Source: Methanomicrobiales archaeon (GTDB lineage: Archaea; Halobacteriota; Methanomicrobia; Methanomicrobiales; Methanospirillaceae). From it: a DNA stretch of 59,650 nt. The DNA is taken from the NCBI GenBank assembly GCA_025350045.1, contig JANXYM010000007.1, positions 1 to 59,650 of the forward strand. Reading direction: 5' to 3'. Positions 33,512-42,458 of this stretch are shown piece by piece. The notes under the pieces are model-generated. The model searched no databases. It was not told where the DNA came from and saw only the letters and a list, made by a program, of their open reading frames with translations. The position numbers and the translations under genes are program-made. Positions within the stretch are counted from its first letter, which is position 1; the number at the start of each line of letters is the position of its first letter.

Positions 33512-34357
33512 ATGAAGACAAGAACCGGTTTCATAGGGTACGGGAGCATGGGGAGTATGATAGTCCAGGGACTCCTGGAGAACAAGTACCTGGAGCCTCA
33601 GGACGTTTCTGTCTGTACCCGGCATCCGGCAGCACTTAGCGCACTTCTCGATGCATATCCCTCTGTACAGGTTGTGAAGAATAACGAAGATCTCGTCCGG
33701 CAATGCCATCGTGTCCTGCTCTGCACCAAACCTCTTGATGCCGTTCATGTCCTGTCAGAAATTTATGGGGAGCTGCAACTGGATACCCATCTCGTATCCA
33801 TTGCAGCCTGCCTGCCGATAGAAGAGATCGCCCGTTTTTTTCCCGGCCCAATCACCCGGGTGGTCCCGAGCCTTACTGCCGAGATGAGGGCGGGAGTAAC
33901 CCTGCTCTGTCATAATGCTGCAGTTACCCCCGGGGCTGCACAGGAGATCGAGGACCTCTTTCGTACGCTCGGAGACATCGTCGTGATCGATGAGGAGAAT
34001 CTTGATGTTGCCACGGATCTCACCAGCTGCGGCCCCGCCCTTATCGCCGTCCTGATCGAGGAGTTTGCCCGTGCCGCAGTCCGGCACAGCACCCTTTCCC
34101 CGGAACAGGCACGCTCACTGGCCATCTCCACGCTCTCCGGTACGGCCCGGCTTCTCGATGAACAGGGGTATCCCCCGGAGACGATCCTGCGCCGGGTGGC
34201 AACCCCTGGTGGGATAACCGAAGAGGGAGTACAACAGCTCCAGTCCGATATGCCCCGGGTCTACGATGTGCTCATACAGCGGACGCTCGCAAAATACGGG
34301 ATGAGAAAAACGGACGTGCGGAACGAAGCAGACCGGCTGCTGGATCAGAAACGCTGA
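33512..34357 (+). CDS. proC: Pyrroline-5-carboxylate reductase-like protein
   Basis: 281 residues of the ProC family; P5C reductase makes L-proline with NAD(P)H. The Rossmann motif is GFIGYGSMGSM (6-16), with HRVLLCTKPLD at the end of the nucleotide-binding half. The dimerisation domain has the substrate-loop region TSCGPALIAVLIEEFARAAV and the family signature region VATPGGITEEGVQQL. Several canonical ProC positions differ (SCGPAL for the usual SGSGPAY). A related reductase such as the ComER group is possible. ATG 33512 directly follows GTGAGGT; an in-frame stop just upstream rules out a longer form. Confidence 0.8.
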   Translation: MKTRTGFIGYGSMGSMIVQGLLENKYLEPQDVSVCTRHPAALSALLDAYPSVQVVKNNEDLVRQCHRVLLCTKPLDAVHVLSEIYGELQLDTHLVSIAACLPIEEIARFFPGPITRVVPSLTAEMRAGVTLLCHNAAVTPGAAQEIEDLFRTLGDIVVIDEENLDVATDLTSCGPALIAVLIEEFARAAVRHSTLSPEQARSLAISTLSGTARLLDEQGYPPETILRRVATPGGITEEGVQQLQSDMPRVYDVLIQRTLAKYGMRKTDVRNEADRLLDQKR

Positions 34358-34412
34358 CCAGAGCTCTTTTGCGCAGATTTTTCAAAGTAAATAAGGTTAA
34401 AATTTACCGGCT

Positions 34413-36944
34413 TTACGAAAATAATGTACCTTGTTTTGTAACGGTTTTGTTTGGATTGGTCAGTTCATCCCAATTCCAGCCAAGTGCATCGGTTATTCGT
34501 GATATTGGTTGTTTGATGGTTTTTTCCAGCATTGTTTCCCAGTCGATTATAAAATCTGCTGGTACCTGATCCCCATATTCAAAACAGAGAACATCTGTTC
34601 GTGGATAAGCGGCTCCGTTTATTCCTTTGATATAGACTCTTTTTGGCTTGCTGCCCTTGCCAAATTCCGTGTGCAGGTATTTGTTGGAATACGTGGCCCC
34701 CCGGACTTGTGCATCTTCGTTATCGTAATCCTCAAGAGCTTTTCCAATACCTCCTGGGATGCCGACTTCATCGAGAGAATTGCTTCCCGTCCGGTATTTT
34801 TTTACAATTCCTATCAAATATTCCTTGATATCTGCCTGACCCTGTCCTGCAAGGATCATCTCCATTACACGCTGCTGAACAATCTTCGTGATCTGGGGTG
34901 TGTCGCTGCGTCGGATCTCAAAGCCAACAATGTCAACCTCATTGACGTCCTTTCCTTCTTTCCATACAAGAGACCCTGCGTACCGCTTCTTCTTTCCCGC
35001 TTGAAAGAACCTGGCATAGATTTTCTCGAATTTAATAGAGAAAAAGTGTTGATCCGCATTCAGTATGGTCTTTGCAAACCCGGCATAACTCTCGTTAAGA
35101 TGTTTTTCGATTGCTTTTGCAGTTGTTATCGTCTGCTCCCGATTAAAATCTTTAGAGAGCTGGACCATGCAGGAGTCCGTATCGCCATAGATTACTGTGT
35201 AGCCCTGCGCCTCGATTACGCTTCTCGTGTGCTCGATGATCGCGCGTCCGACTGAAGTTGCCGCAGAACCAATCTCCCGGTCGAAAAGTCGGAACCGTGG
35301 GTACCCGCTCACTCCGTAGTACGTGTTCATGATGACCTTGAGCACGTTCTGCTGCATATCGTAAAGGATGTACTGAGGTGAGCCGAATGAAAACGTATTC
35401 CGGAGAGCCTTTTTCTCATCCCGCTCTTTGAGCAGGTCTGAGATAATACTCCGGGTCAATCCATCCGGGTGCTTCCGAAACCGTATGCCGTTCGGCGCCC
35501 GGAGCTCACCGTTTGGGTCTTTGGTTTCCATTGACGCGTTGATCGTCATCATTGCCATCGGGTACAGGGATTTCAAATCAAGCACCACTACGTTCTCGCG
35601 GACGCCCCTGCTCGGCTCGAATACGGTCGCCCCTTCAAACTCTTCAGAATTTACAAACCCTTTCGAGGGCAGAACGTATCTGCCGAAAGCCTTCCGCAGA
35701 ACAAATACATCAACGACGCTTGATGAGTTCAGGGTCTTGTCCAGTGGGCAACCAACGTAACGGGCGATCTCCCGGTAGAACTCGATGATGTTGTCTTTTT
35801 TATTGATCTTGACGCAGAGTTCAACGTCCTTGAAATTATATTCAACGAGAAGGGCTGGAGAATTCCTCCAGAGGTTTGAGATTGTCCCGGTGTACCGGAC
35901 CTTCTGCTCCCCGACCTCTTCAAGAGCGACCGCGTCAAGCCGGTACGACTCTTTCTGGCTTAAGTGCATCTTTTTGTATGCTGTAAGGAGATCAAATAGC
36001 GCCCGTCCTCTTAAGGCATTGCGTTCAGTATAGCCTGTCAGGCGGGCGAGCTGGGTGGGTGAGAGCCCGAGCCGTTCCATCCTGCCGTTAATATACTGCA
36101 TATCGAACTCTATAAAGTTCCAGCCGGAGAGCACATCCGGATCCCTTCTGATGATATACTCAGAGAATGCCCTGAGCATTGCCACTTCATCCGAATAAGT
36201 ACAGATTGTGTGCGTGTCTTTCCGGAAACATCCGTTAGCAAGTCCACCCTCCGCTTCTTTATCAGAAATTTCCCCGGGCCTGCTTTTGCCCGTGAAAAGG
36301 AACGTAGTATAATCGTTGTCGAACGAATCGTAGCAGGTGATACAGATGATCGCATCCCGCTGGGGATCCGGAAAGCCCCGCTCATCCTCGCATTCGATAT
36401 CGATAATACAGGATCTGGCGGGGGCATCTACTTCAGCGGGTTTGAGATCCGTATAAGCCACCGTTATTATCGGGGTTGGCCCTCCATCGGCAATGCCGGG
36501 ACGGGTAGGAGAATCCGCTTCAGTTATCACTGATACTCCGCCAGTCAGCCCGCAGTCGATCATAAACCGGGTGGCAAACGGGATATCTGCCTCAAAGTGA
36601 CGATACCGCTCCCGCACATCGCGGACATCGGTCGGCTGATTGGTATAAAGTCGGCGGAGCGCTTCGCCCCTGATAGAGCGGTATTCAGTATCTGGCTCAA
36701 GCATTGCCTGTTGGGGTACTGGTTTTGCCGTTGCCTCATCGATTGGTATGTAGAAATACGGCTTAAATCCGGTCACATCGATCCGGATGGCTTTCCCTCC
36801 CGCATCGCGACCAAATATATGGATGACCGGACCCCCAAAGGATTTGCTGTATTCGACTTGGTTGATGGCGACCTTCAACTCTGATATTGGGTCAGGGGGC
36901 TGAGTGTCTGTACTTGCAAAGGACAGCGTAGACTGCGCAGTCAC
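34413..36944 (-). CDS. polB: Family B DNA polymerase
   Basis: Replicative or repair DNA polymerase with proofreading, 843 residues. The exonuclease domain has Exo I (IIDIECEDERG), Exo II (GWNFIEFDMQYI) and Exo III (YNFKDVELC). The polymerase domain has motif A (LDLKSLYPMAMMT), motif B (KVIMNTYYGVSG) and motif C (YGDTDS). The C-terminus ends KQGTLFS, a short PIP-like (PCNA-binding) tail. The start is GTG, one base after the upstream dehydrogenase stop, so the two are co-transcribed. Methanogens also use PolD; this is their single PolB. It is full length. Confidence 0.95.
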   Translation of the reverse strand: MTAQSTLSFASTDTQPPDPISELKVAINQVEYSKSFGGPVIHIFGRDAGGKAIRIDVTGFKPYFYIPIDEATAKPVPQQAMLEPDTEYRSIRGEALRRLYTNQPTDVRDVRERYRHFEADIPFATRFMIDCGLTGGVSVITEADSPTRPGIADGGPTPIITVAYTDLKPAEVDAPARSCIIDIECEDERGFPDPQRDAIICITCYDSFDNDYTTFLFTGKSRPGEISDKEAEGGLANGCFRKDTHTICTYSDEVAMLRAFSEYIIRRDPDVLSGWNFIEFDMQYINGRMERLGLSPTQLARLTGYTERNALRGRALFDLLTAYKKMHLSQKESYRLDAVALEEVGEQKVRYTGTISNLWRNSPALLVEYNFKDVELCVKINKKDNIIEFYREIARYVGCPLDKTLNSSSVVDVFVLRKAFGRYVLPSKGFVNSEEFEGATVFEPSRGVRENVVVLDLKSLYPMAMMTINASMETKDPNGELRAPNGIRFRKHPDGLTRSIISDLLKERDEKKALRNTFSFGSPQYILYDMQQNVLKVIMNTYYGVSGYPRFRLFDREIGSAATSVGRAIIEHTRSVIEAQGYTVIYGDTDSCMVQLSKDFNREQTITTAKAIEKHLNESYAGFAKTILNADQHFFSIKFEKIYARFFQAGKKKRYAGSLVWKEGKDVNEVDIVGFEIRRSDTPQITKIVQQRVMEMILAGQGQADIKEYLIGIVKKYRTGSNSLDEVGIPGGIGKALEDYDNEDAQVRGATYSNKYLHTEFGKGSKPKRVYIKGINGAAYPRTDVLCFEYGDQVPADFIIDWETMLEKTIKQPISRITDALGWNWDELTNPNKTVTKQGTLFS

Positions 36945-36945
36945 C

Positions 36946-37812
36946 TTAACTCACCGCCCGTTTGCAGAGTTCCGTGACGAATGCTCCCGCTTCGTTCATC
37001 TTCTCCTGCTCCCAGCTGTCCAGCTGCCATTCCTCGATTGCCCTTATCCCGTTCCTGCCAATCCTGACCGGAACTCCCAGCGAACAGCCGGAGATGCCAT
37101 ATTCCCCTTCCAGCACTGATGAGCACGTCACCAGTTCACGGGCATCGGTGAGTACCATGCGGGTGAGGTGTGCGATATGCAGGGCCGGGCCAAAGACGGT
37201 CCCGCCCTTGCCTTTGATCACATCCATGCTTGCGCCCCGCAGTTCGGTAAGGATCTCTTCCCGCACGGGCAGGGGGATATCGCGGGACTGGGTAGAGAAG
37301 ATTGGTACCTGGTGCTCACCATGCTCTCCTAACACAAAGGAGAACCCGGTGATGCCCCGGGTGCGAAGGGCCAGCGCGAACCGGGCACTGTCGAGCTGCC
37401 CGCCAAATCCTATACACTGCTCACGGGGGATGCCGGTCCGTTTGCAGAGCAGGTAGTTGTTGGCATCCATGGGGTTGGTCACCGTGATCACAATCCCATT
37501 GAACCCTTTGAGCAGCGCAGCGCATTCGCTGACTGCAGCAGAGTTGGCTTGCAGCAGGTCGGCACGGGTTTTTACGGAGGGATTGCGGGGCAGTCCCGCA
37601 GAAAAGATGCAGACATCCGCGTCACGAATTGCCCGTTTATCGGTCGTGATACCGGTTGCAAGTCCCGTGTGCTGCAGGTCAAGCACCTGCGCTTTGAGCA
37701 GCTCGGGTGCGCAGTCATAGAGTACAAGTTCGTCGGCGATTCCCATGGAGGCTGCGAGATAGGCGACCTCGCCACCAATCCTGCCGACTCCCAGTACCGC
37801 AAGGCTTGCCAT
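36946..37812 (-). CDS. mdh: Malate/lactate dehydrogenase family protein
   Basis: 288 residues. The NAD(P) fold begins at residue 2 (SLAVLGVGRIGGEVAYLA). LYDCAPE marks the end of strand two, where the acidic residue favours NAD. Substrate residues are GLPRNPSVKTRADL (arginine loop), VTNPMDANNYL, GGQLDSARF (Asp/Arg) and the catalytic His in LGEHGEHQVP. It is slightly short for the family (~310). The specificity arginine suggests malate; lactate cannot be excluded. An AT-rich TATA-like run 24-30 nt before ATG 37812 and the lack of a ribosome site suggest a leaderless mRNA. polB follows immediately. Confidence 0.9.
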   Translation of the reverse strand: MASLAVLGVGRIGGEVAYLAASMGIADELVLYDCAPELLKAQVLDLQHTGLATGITTDKRAIRDADVCIFSAGLPRNPSVKTRADLLQANSAAVSECAALLKGFNGIVITVTNPMDANNYLLCKRTGIPREQCIGFGGQLDSARFALALRTRGITGFSFVLGEHGEHQVPIFSTQSRDIPLPVREEILTELRGASMDVIKGKGGTVFGPALHIAHLTRMVLTDARELVTCSSVLEGEYGISGCSLGVPVRIGRNGIRAIEEWQLDSWEQEKMNEAGAFVTELCKRAVS

Positions 37813-37833
37813 CCGGTTACAATATGGGTATGC

Positions 37834-37848
37834 TAATATTAAATTAAC
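37834..37848. promoter_or_regulatory. Shared TATA region for divergent leaderless mdh and pyrD
   Basis: The only AT-rich stretch in the 52-nt gap is TAATATTAAATTAAC (37834-37848). Its centre is about 29 nt from the mdh ATG (37812, minus) and 24 nt from the pyrD ATG (37865, plus), the distance expected for archaeal TATA boxes on leaderless transcripts. Neither gene has a Shine-Dalgarno site. Confidence 0.5.
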
Positions 37849-37864
37849 AACCATTTTCTGATGG

Positions 37865-38752
37865 ATGGTATCAATCAAACCCGGACCAGTAACTGTGGGA
37901 GGCGTCTCACTCAACAATCACCTCTTACTCGCTGCCGGAGTACTGGGAACGACCGGCACTTCCCTCGCGCGGATGCTTTCTTTGGGCGCTGGCGGTGTGG
38001 TGACCAAATCCATAGGCCCTGTCCCCAAGGAGGGGCATGCGGGACCCTGCCTCGTGGTACTGGAAGACGGGCTCCTGAATGCAATGGGCCTGCCCAACCC
38101 TTCGGAGGATTTCGTAGAAGAACTCGGACCCCTTGCAAAACAACCCGTGGTGGTGAGCATTTTTGGGGGAAATCCCGAGGAATTTGCAACCGTTGCCGGC
38201 TGGTTTAAGGGAAAAGTTTCCGGTTTTGAGCTGAATCTCTCCTGCCCGCATGCCGAGGGATATGGCGCTGCGATCGGCAGTGACCCGGCACTGGTGGAGG
38301 CCTGCACCCGGGCCGTGAGCCGGACCGGTATCCCGACGTGGGTGAAACTGACCCCCAATGTAACTGATATCACGGCAATCGGCAGGGCTGCTGAACGGGG
38401 CGGGGCAAATGCGATTGTTGCTATCAACACCCTAAAGGCGATGCGTATCTCGACGAGTATCCGGCGCCCTGTGCTTGGCAACCGGTTTGGCGGGCTCTCC
38501 GGCAGCGCAATCTTTCCCGTTGCAGTCCGGTGCGTGTACGAACTCTATGCCAGCTGCAAAATCCCGATCATCGGATGCGGGGGCATTGTGACTGCTGATA
38601 ATGTGATCGAGATGATGATGGCTGGAGCCTCTGCCGTGGAGATAGGCAGTGCAGTTCATGGCGATGTGAACGTCTTTGAGACGATCGCAAAAGAGCTCTA
38701 TTCGAAGAACGGGATTGCTGCAGAAGAGATTGTGGGGTGTGCCCATGGGTGA
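37865..38752 (+). CDS. pyrD: Dihydroorotate dehydrogenase, catalytic subunit (class 1B)
   Basis: Oxidises dihydroorotate to orotate in pyrimidine synthesis. The 295-residue TIM barrel binds FMN; the class 1 catalytic cysteine is C127 (FELNLSCPHAEGYG). Other landmarks are NAMGLPNPS near the N-terminus, KLTPNVTDI, and the FMN-phosphate loop GCGGIVTADN with GASAVEIGSAV. The pairing with pyrK makes it the NAD-linked 1B type, in which electrons leave through an FAD/[2Fe-2S] partner. It overlaps pyrK by 8 nt and appears leaderless. Confidence 0.96.
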   Translation: MVSIKPGPVTVGGVSLNNHLLLAAGVLGTTGTSLARMLSLGAGGVVTKSIGPVPKEGHAGPCLVVLEDGLLNAMGLPNPSEDFVEELGPLAKQPVVVSIFGGNPEEFATVAGWFKGKVSGFELNLSCPHAEGYGAAIGSDPALVEACTRAVSRTGIPTWVKLTPNVTDITAIGRAAERGGANAIVAINTLKAMRISTSIRRPVLGNRFGGLSGSAIFPVAVRCVYELYASCKIPIIGCGGIVTADNVIEMMMAGASAVEIGSAVHGDVNVFETIAKELYSKNGIAAEEIVGCAHG

Positions 38753-39518
38753 AAACGATCAGATGGGACTTGTACCGGTCACCATCGCCCGGGTAAAACC
38801 GGAAACCCCTGCGATACGGACCTTCATATTCGAGGAATCCTTTGTTCATGCCCCGGGCCAGTTTGTGATGGTCTGGGTACCGGGCGTAGACGAGATCCCC
38901 ATGGCCCTCTCCTCTGAATGCAGCATCACCGTCCAGAACATTGGCGATGCAACGAGTGCCCTGTTCAATCTCGCCCCGGGCGCAAAACTGGGAATACGCG
39001 GCCCATTCGGAAACGGGTTTACCCGGGGAGAGAAGATGCTCGCGATTGCCGGGGGAGTCGGGGCTGCCCCCCTCCTGCCGCTTGCCCGGGCTGATTGTGT
39101 CATGACCCTGCTGCTGGGCGCACGGAACGAATCTGAACTGCTCTTTGTCGATCAGCTGGATGAATGCACAGATGTGCTGATCGCAACCGATGACGGATCG
39201 CTCGGGCAGAAAGGGTTTGTGACCACGCTTATGGACGATCTCAATCTTGGTCTGTACGACCGGATAGCCGTCTGTGGCCCGGAAGTGATGATGCGTTCTG
39301 TTCTTTCGAAAGTTGATGAGAAGGGAATTGCCCATAAAACCGAGTTCTCCCTGCACAGGTACATGAAATGCGGCGTTGGCGTCTGCGGCTCGTGCTGCGT
39401 GGATCCATCAGGACTCAGGGTCTGCAGGGATGGGCCGGTCTTTTCCGGGGACAAACTCTTAAAAAGTGAATTTGGGAATTATTTGCGGGATGCAAGCGGC
39501 AGGAAGAAGAAGATCTGA
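38745..39518 (+). CDS. pyrK: Dihydroorotate dehydrogenase electron transfer subunit
   Basis: 257 residues of the ferredoxin-reductase-like family. The FAD domain is residues ~1-100 (FVMVWVPGVDEIPMAL; KLGIRGPFGNGF). The NAD domain has AIAGGVGAAPLLPLA and CGPEVMMRSVL. A [2Fe-2S] site is formed by C209, C214, C217 and C227 (KCGVGVCGSCCVDPSGLRVC). It passes electrons from PyrD FMN to NAD+. The ATG at 38745 lies inside the last codons of pyrD, so translation is coupled; a longer in-frame start inside pyrD is rejected. Confidence 0.95.
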   Translation: MGENDQMGLVPVTIARVKPETPAIRTFIFEESFVHAPGQFVMVWVPGVDEIPMALSSECSITVQNIGDATSALFNLAPGAKLGIRGPFGNGFTRGEKMLAIAGGVGAAPLLPLARADCVMTLLLGARNESELLFVDQLDECTDVLIATDDGSLGQKGFVTTLMDDLNLGLYDRIAVCGPEVMMRSVLSKVDEKGIAHKTEFSLHRYMKCGVGVCGSCCVDPSGLRVCRDGPVFSGDKLLKSEFGNYLRDASGRKKKI

Positions 39519-39664
39519 GATTTTGCTGTGGTTGTTACTCTCGATATGTACCTCTTTTTTTTAGATAACTGATTGTTCAATGGTTTGCTCAGATGAGAAC
39601 CCTTTGGTTAGCGTATGACTATCATATCCCGAATGGGTAAATCTCTGTTAACTTAACGATAACT

Positions 39665-39702
39665 CCCGTCAGACTGCCGCCACAGGCAGGTAGTCTGACG
39701 GG
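39665..39702. terminator. Strong hairpin downstream of pyrK
   Basis: CCCGTCAGACT (39665-39675) pairs perfectly with AGTCTGACGGG (39692-39702); an inner CTGCC/GGCAG can extend the stem with a 2-nt bulge. It lies about 150 nt after the pyrK stop and 32 nt before element E6. A terminator or small structured RNA are both possible; no T run follows. Confidence 0.45.
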
Positions 39703-39733
39703 GGACGGTTTCACCTTTGGCAGCGGGATTGGG

Positions 39734-40004
39734 GGCTCTTTCAAGAAATTCTTAACAATTTATGACGTTCCTGTGGGCACGGTGCATTAGAGATAATTTT
39801 CCTCTCTGCGCAGGTATCCCCCATTTTGAGACAGGATTATAAAAAGGATATAAACTTCAGAAAAAATGTTAGGCATGAAAAATAGGGGGTCAAGGGGATG
39901 CTCCCCCTGGGCTGCCTCCCCCTCTGGGGGAGAGAGAGGGTCACCCTCATGGCAGTCATAAGAGAATACGTGAATAACGGGAAAACACAGGATTTTAAAG
40001 GCTG
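39734..40004 (-). mobile_element. MITE-like element E6, abutting a stop codon
   Basis: In reverse orientation to E1/E3. The core CTCCCCCTCTGGGGGAG hairpin, GGGGGTCAAGGGGATGCTCC and CATGAAAAATA match the reverse complement of the family. The outer ends (GGCTCTTTCAAGAAATTC on the left, GGATTTTAAAGGCTG on the right) are eroded. Boundaries are approximate. The right end falls at the stop codon of the kinase gene at 40005. Nothing else of note lies in 39519-39664. Confidence 0.55.
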
Positions 40005-41474
40005 TCAGGATCGCATCTCATCTTCCGGTGTCGAAATCCGGAACGAACCCGGGGGTACCTGGATCTCGAACCGGGCCCCTTTCCCTGGCTCGCCGGTCTC
40101 TTTGATGACAAGACCGGTGATACTTAAAATCTCGCTGGCAAGGAAGAGGCCATAGCCGGTATTACGGTAATACTCCCGCTTGAAGATCCGCTCTTTTGCG
40201 TTTAAGGGGATCCCTACGCCATCGTCTTCGATAAATAGGGTGAGGCCCTCAGGTGTTTTTCGGTAATAAAACCGGACCCTGGTTACCTTCTCCCCGTGGC
40301 GCAGTGAGTTGTCGACAAGATTGAAAAACACCTTTTCGAGCAGGAAATCAGTATAAATCTCAAGACCCCCGAGTACTGCCTCCACGGTGACACCCCCGAG
40401 ATCGAGATCGGTGATTGCTTCTTTTTCCGTTACGGCAACGCTTAGCCATTGCGGGGCACTCGAACCGATATTCTGGTAATCCCGGGTGAACCGGATCTGT
40501 CTCTGGATCAGCTGGGTGACCTGTTCGATCTTCTGGAGATGCTCGCGTGTAACAGGATCGGTTACTACCTCTTCGGCAAGGGAAAGGTACATCACAATTG
40601 CTGTGATCTGGTTGAGGATATCATGACGGGTGATGGATGAAAGCGTGTTGAGTTTCCGGTTTGCCAGCTGGATGGCTGATTCAAACCGCTTGCGTTCCCG
40701 GATCTCGGCTTTGAGTTCATCGTTTGCCCGGGTGAGTTCCTCTGTCCGTTCCCGCACCCGCTGTTCCAGATCGTCTTTGGCTTTCTGGATCACCTGTTCT
40801 GCCAGTTTGCGCTCGGTGATATCGATAGCAGAACAGATGGCGGCATCGTTCTGGGCACGTGAAGCAGAGACAAGGAACTGTCGCACAGCTCCGTCACGGG
40901 TATGGAAGAACAGCTCAATCTCCCCGGTACTGGAGTGGTTCTTTATCTCACTGATGAACGAATCCCGGCTCACCCCCTCAACAAGAATTATCGAAAGGTT
41001 GTGATCGATAAGATCGGTGCGGTCGTAGCTGAGCATAGTTGCGCATTTCCGGTTCATCTCTCTGATACGCAGGGTAATGAGATCGAAGGTGAATATCCCT
41101 GCCTGGGAATTTTCAAAAATTCCACGGTATTTCCGTTCTTCAATCCTGAGTCCTTCAGCAAAGGAGGATGTGACCACACCAATAGTAACGAAGATAACAA
41201 ACCAGGCTGTTGACACTGCTATGAGATCCAGGTTGTAATTGCCGAAGTAATAGACCAGCAGCAGGAATATCGTGCTGATAAGCAAGGAGAAGATGACGCC
41301 CCGGTGCGGGTAGAAATAGACAAAGAGGATGATGGGCAGGAGGTAGAGGAAAGGGAATACTTCATAGATTCCATGGGTAAGGGAATAGATGGTTGAATAG
41401 ACGGAAATGAGGATGGTGATGGCTATGGTTACCCCCCAGTAGATCTGGCTTTTTTTTGCGGGGGTCACCGTCAT
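40005..41474 (-). CDS. Membrane PAS histidine kinase
   Basis: 489 residues. Four membrane helices with the motif FPFLYLLPIILFVYFYPHRG in the first ~110 residues, a PAS domain (~125-235), a coiled coil ending RFESAIQLANRKLNTLSS, and the phosphoacceptor box ITRHDILNQITA (H284) follow. The ATPase domain has N box (DNSLRHG), G1 (EDDGVGIP) and G2 (GYGLFLASEILS). It closely resembles the kinase at 3939 in its catalytic half and the upstream gene at 41471 in its sensor half. Its ATG overlaps the upstream stop by 4 nt. The 3' end touches element E6, so its last residues (ISTPEDEMRS) may be altered. Confidence 0.9.
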   Translation of the reverse strand: MTVTPAKKSQIYWGVTIAITILISVYSTIYSLTHGIYEVFPFLYLLPIILFVYFYPHRGVIFSLLISTIFLLLVYYFGNYNLDLIAVSTAWFVIFVTIGVVTSSFAEGLRIEERKYRGIFENSQAGIFTFDLITLRIREMNRKCATMLSYDRTDLIDHNLSIILVEGVSRDSFISEIKNHSSTGEIELFFHTRDGAVRQFLVSASRAQNDAAICSAIDITERKLAEQVIQKAKDDLEQRVRERTEELTRANDELKAEIRERKRFESAIQLANRKLNTLSSITRHDILNQITAIVMYLSLAEEVVTDPVTREHLQKIEQVTQLIQRQIRFTRDYQNIGSSAPQWLSVAVTEKEAITDLDLGGVTVEAVLGGLEIYTDFLLEKVFFNLVDNSLRHGEKVTRVRFYYRKTPEGLTLFIEDDGVGIPLNAKERIFKREYYRNTGYGLFLASEILSITGLVIKETGEPGKGARFEIQVPPGSFRISTPEDEMRS

Positions 41475-42328
41475 TTGTCCTCCTCGTCATCTTGTATCCG
41501 ATCCCCCGACAGGATCGTGCTCTCAAACCGCCTGCGTTCCAGGATCTCTGCCCGCAGCTCTTCATTCATCTTCTCGAGATGCGCTGTGCGCTGACGGACC
41601 TGGTCTTCGAGATCCTCTAATGTCTTTCGTATCTCCTCGTCTACAATCTTGCTTCCGGTGATATCGATGACCGAGCAGAGCAGTCTCTCATGGGCAACAA
41701 GTACCGCAGAGATGACAAATTGCAGGAGGGTTCCGTCATGGGCAACAAAGATCGCTTCCGTCTCCGTGTTGCCCAGTCCCTTTTTTGCATCGGAAAAAAA
41801 CTGCGTCTGGCTTTTTTCATCAGTCCATATCAGGGAGATCTCTTTTCCTATGAGATCCTTGCGGTCAAACCTGAGCCAGTGCGCACATTTCACATTTATT
41901 TCAAGGATCTTTTTTGTTCGCATATCGAGGCAGAAAATGCCATCCTGCGAATTATCAAGAATGTTTTTTATCCGGTCGCGTTCTTCCAGCAGTTTGTTGG
42001 CGTACGATGATGCCACGACCCCGATTGCAATAAATATTGCAAACCACGCCGTAGAGACTATGATCACGGCCGGGTTCGAATAGCCCAGCAGGTAGATAAG
42101 AGTGATATAGAGGACACTGATGCCAAGGGAGAAGAGCACTGCCCGTTTAGGATAAAAATATACCACGAGAATAATGGGGAGGATATACAGGAAGTGATAC
42201 ACTTCAAAGATTCCATGAGTGAGAGAAAAGATGGTGGTGAGGATCGCACCGATACATGCCGCTGCGATGATAAACAGGCGGAGGACCTCTTCATTCTCGC
42301 TGGAAAGATGATCAAATCTGTGGTCCAC
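41471..42328 (-). CDS. Membrane PAS protein lacking a transmitter, paralogue of the next kinase
   Basis: 285 residues with the same membrane module (VYHFLYILPIILVVYFYPKRAVLFSLGISVLYITLIYLLG) and PAS domain as the co-transcribed kinase. It includes the coiled-coil end RRRFESTILSGDRIQ, after which it stops where the kinase box should begin. It may dimerise with the kinase and tune its signal, or be the relic of a duplication whose transmitter was deleted. The exact coincidence of the end with a domain boundary, and the preserved ATGA coupling, favour function. A TATA-like TTTACTATAG lies about 45 nt upstream of the start. Confidence 0.85.
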   Translation of the reverse strand: MDHRFDHLSSENEEVLRLFIIAAACIGAILTTIFSLTHGIFEVYHFLYILPIILVVYFYPKRAVLFSLGISVLYITLIYLLGYSNPAVIIVSTAWFAIFIAIGVVASSYANKLLEERDRIKNILDNSQDGIFCLDMRTKKILEINVKCAHWLRFDRKDLIGKEISLIWTDEKSQTQFFSDAKKGLGNTETEAIFVAHDGTLLQFVISAVLVAHERLLCSVIDITGSKIVDEEIRKTLEDLEDQVRQRTAHLEKMNEELRAEILERRRFESTILSGDRIQDDEEDK

Positions 42329-42458
42329 GGAAAGATACCCCGGTGCTCTTTTTACTACTATAGTAAATCGATGATCTCATTGCATATAATCTTACAGGGC
42401 AAAAAGAGGCCTTTTGGTGGAATCAAAGCTGAAACCGGGTAAGGTAACTGCACCGATT

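Noticed and set aside
42064-42078. GGTTCGAAT-type string as a tRNA T-arm (also near 28160)
   Set aside because: Both lie inside coding sequence and no acceptor or anticodon stem can be built around them.
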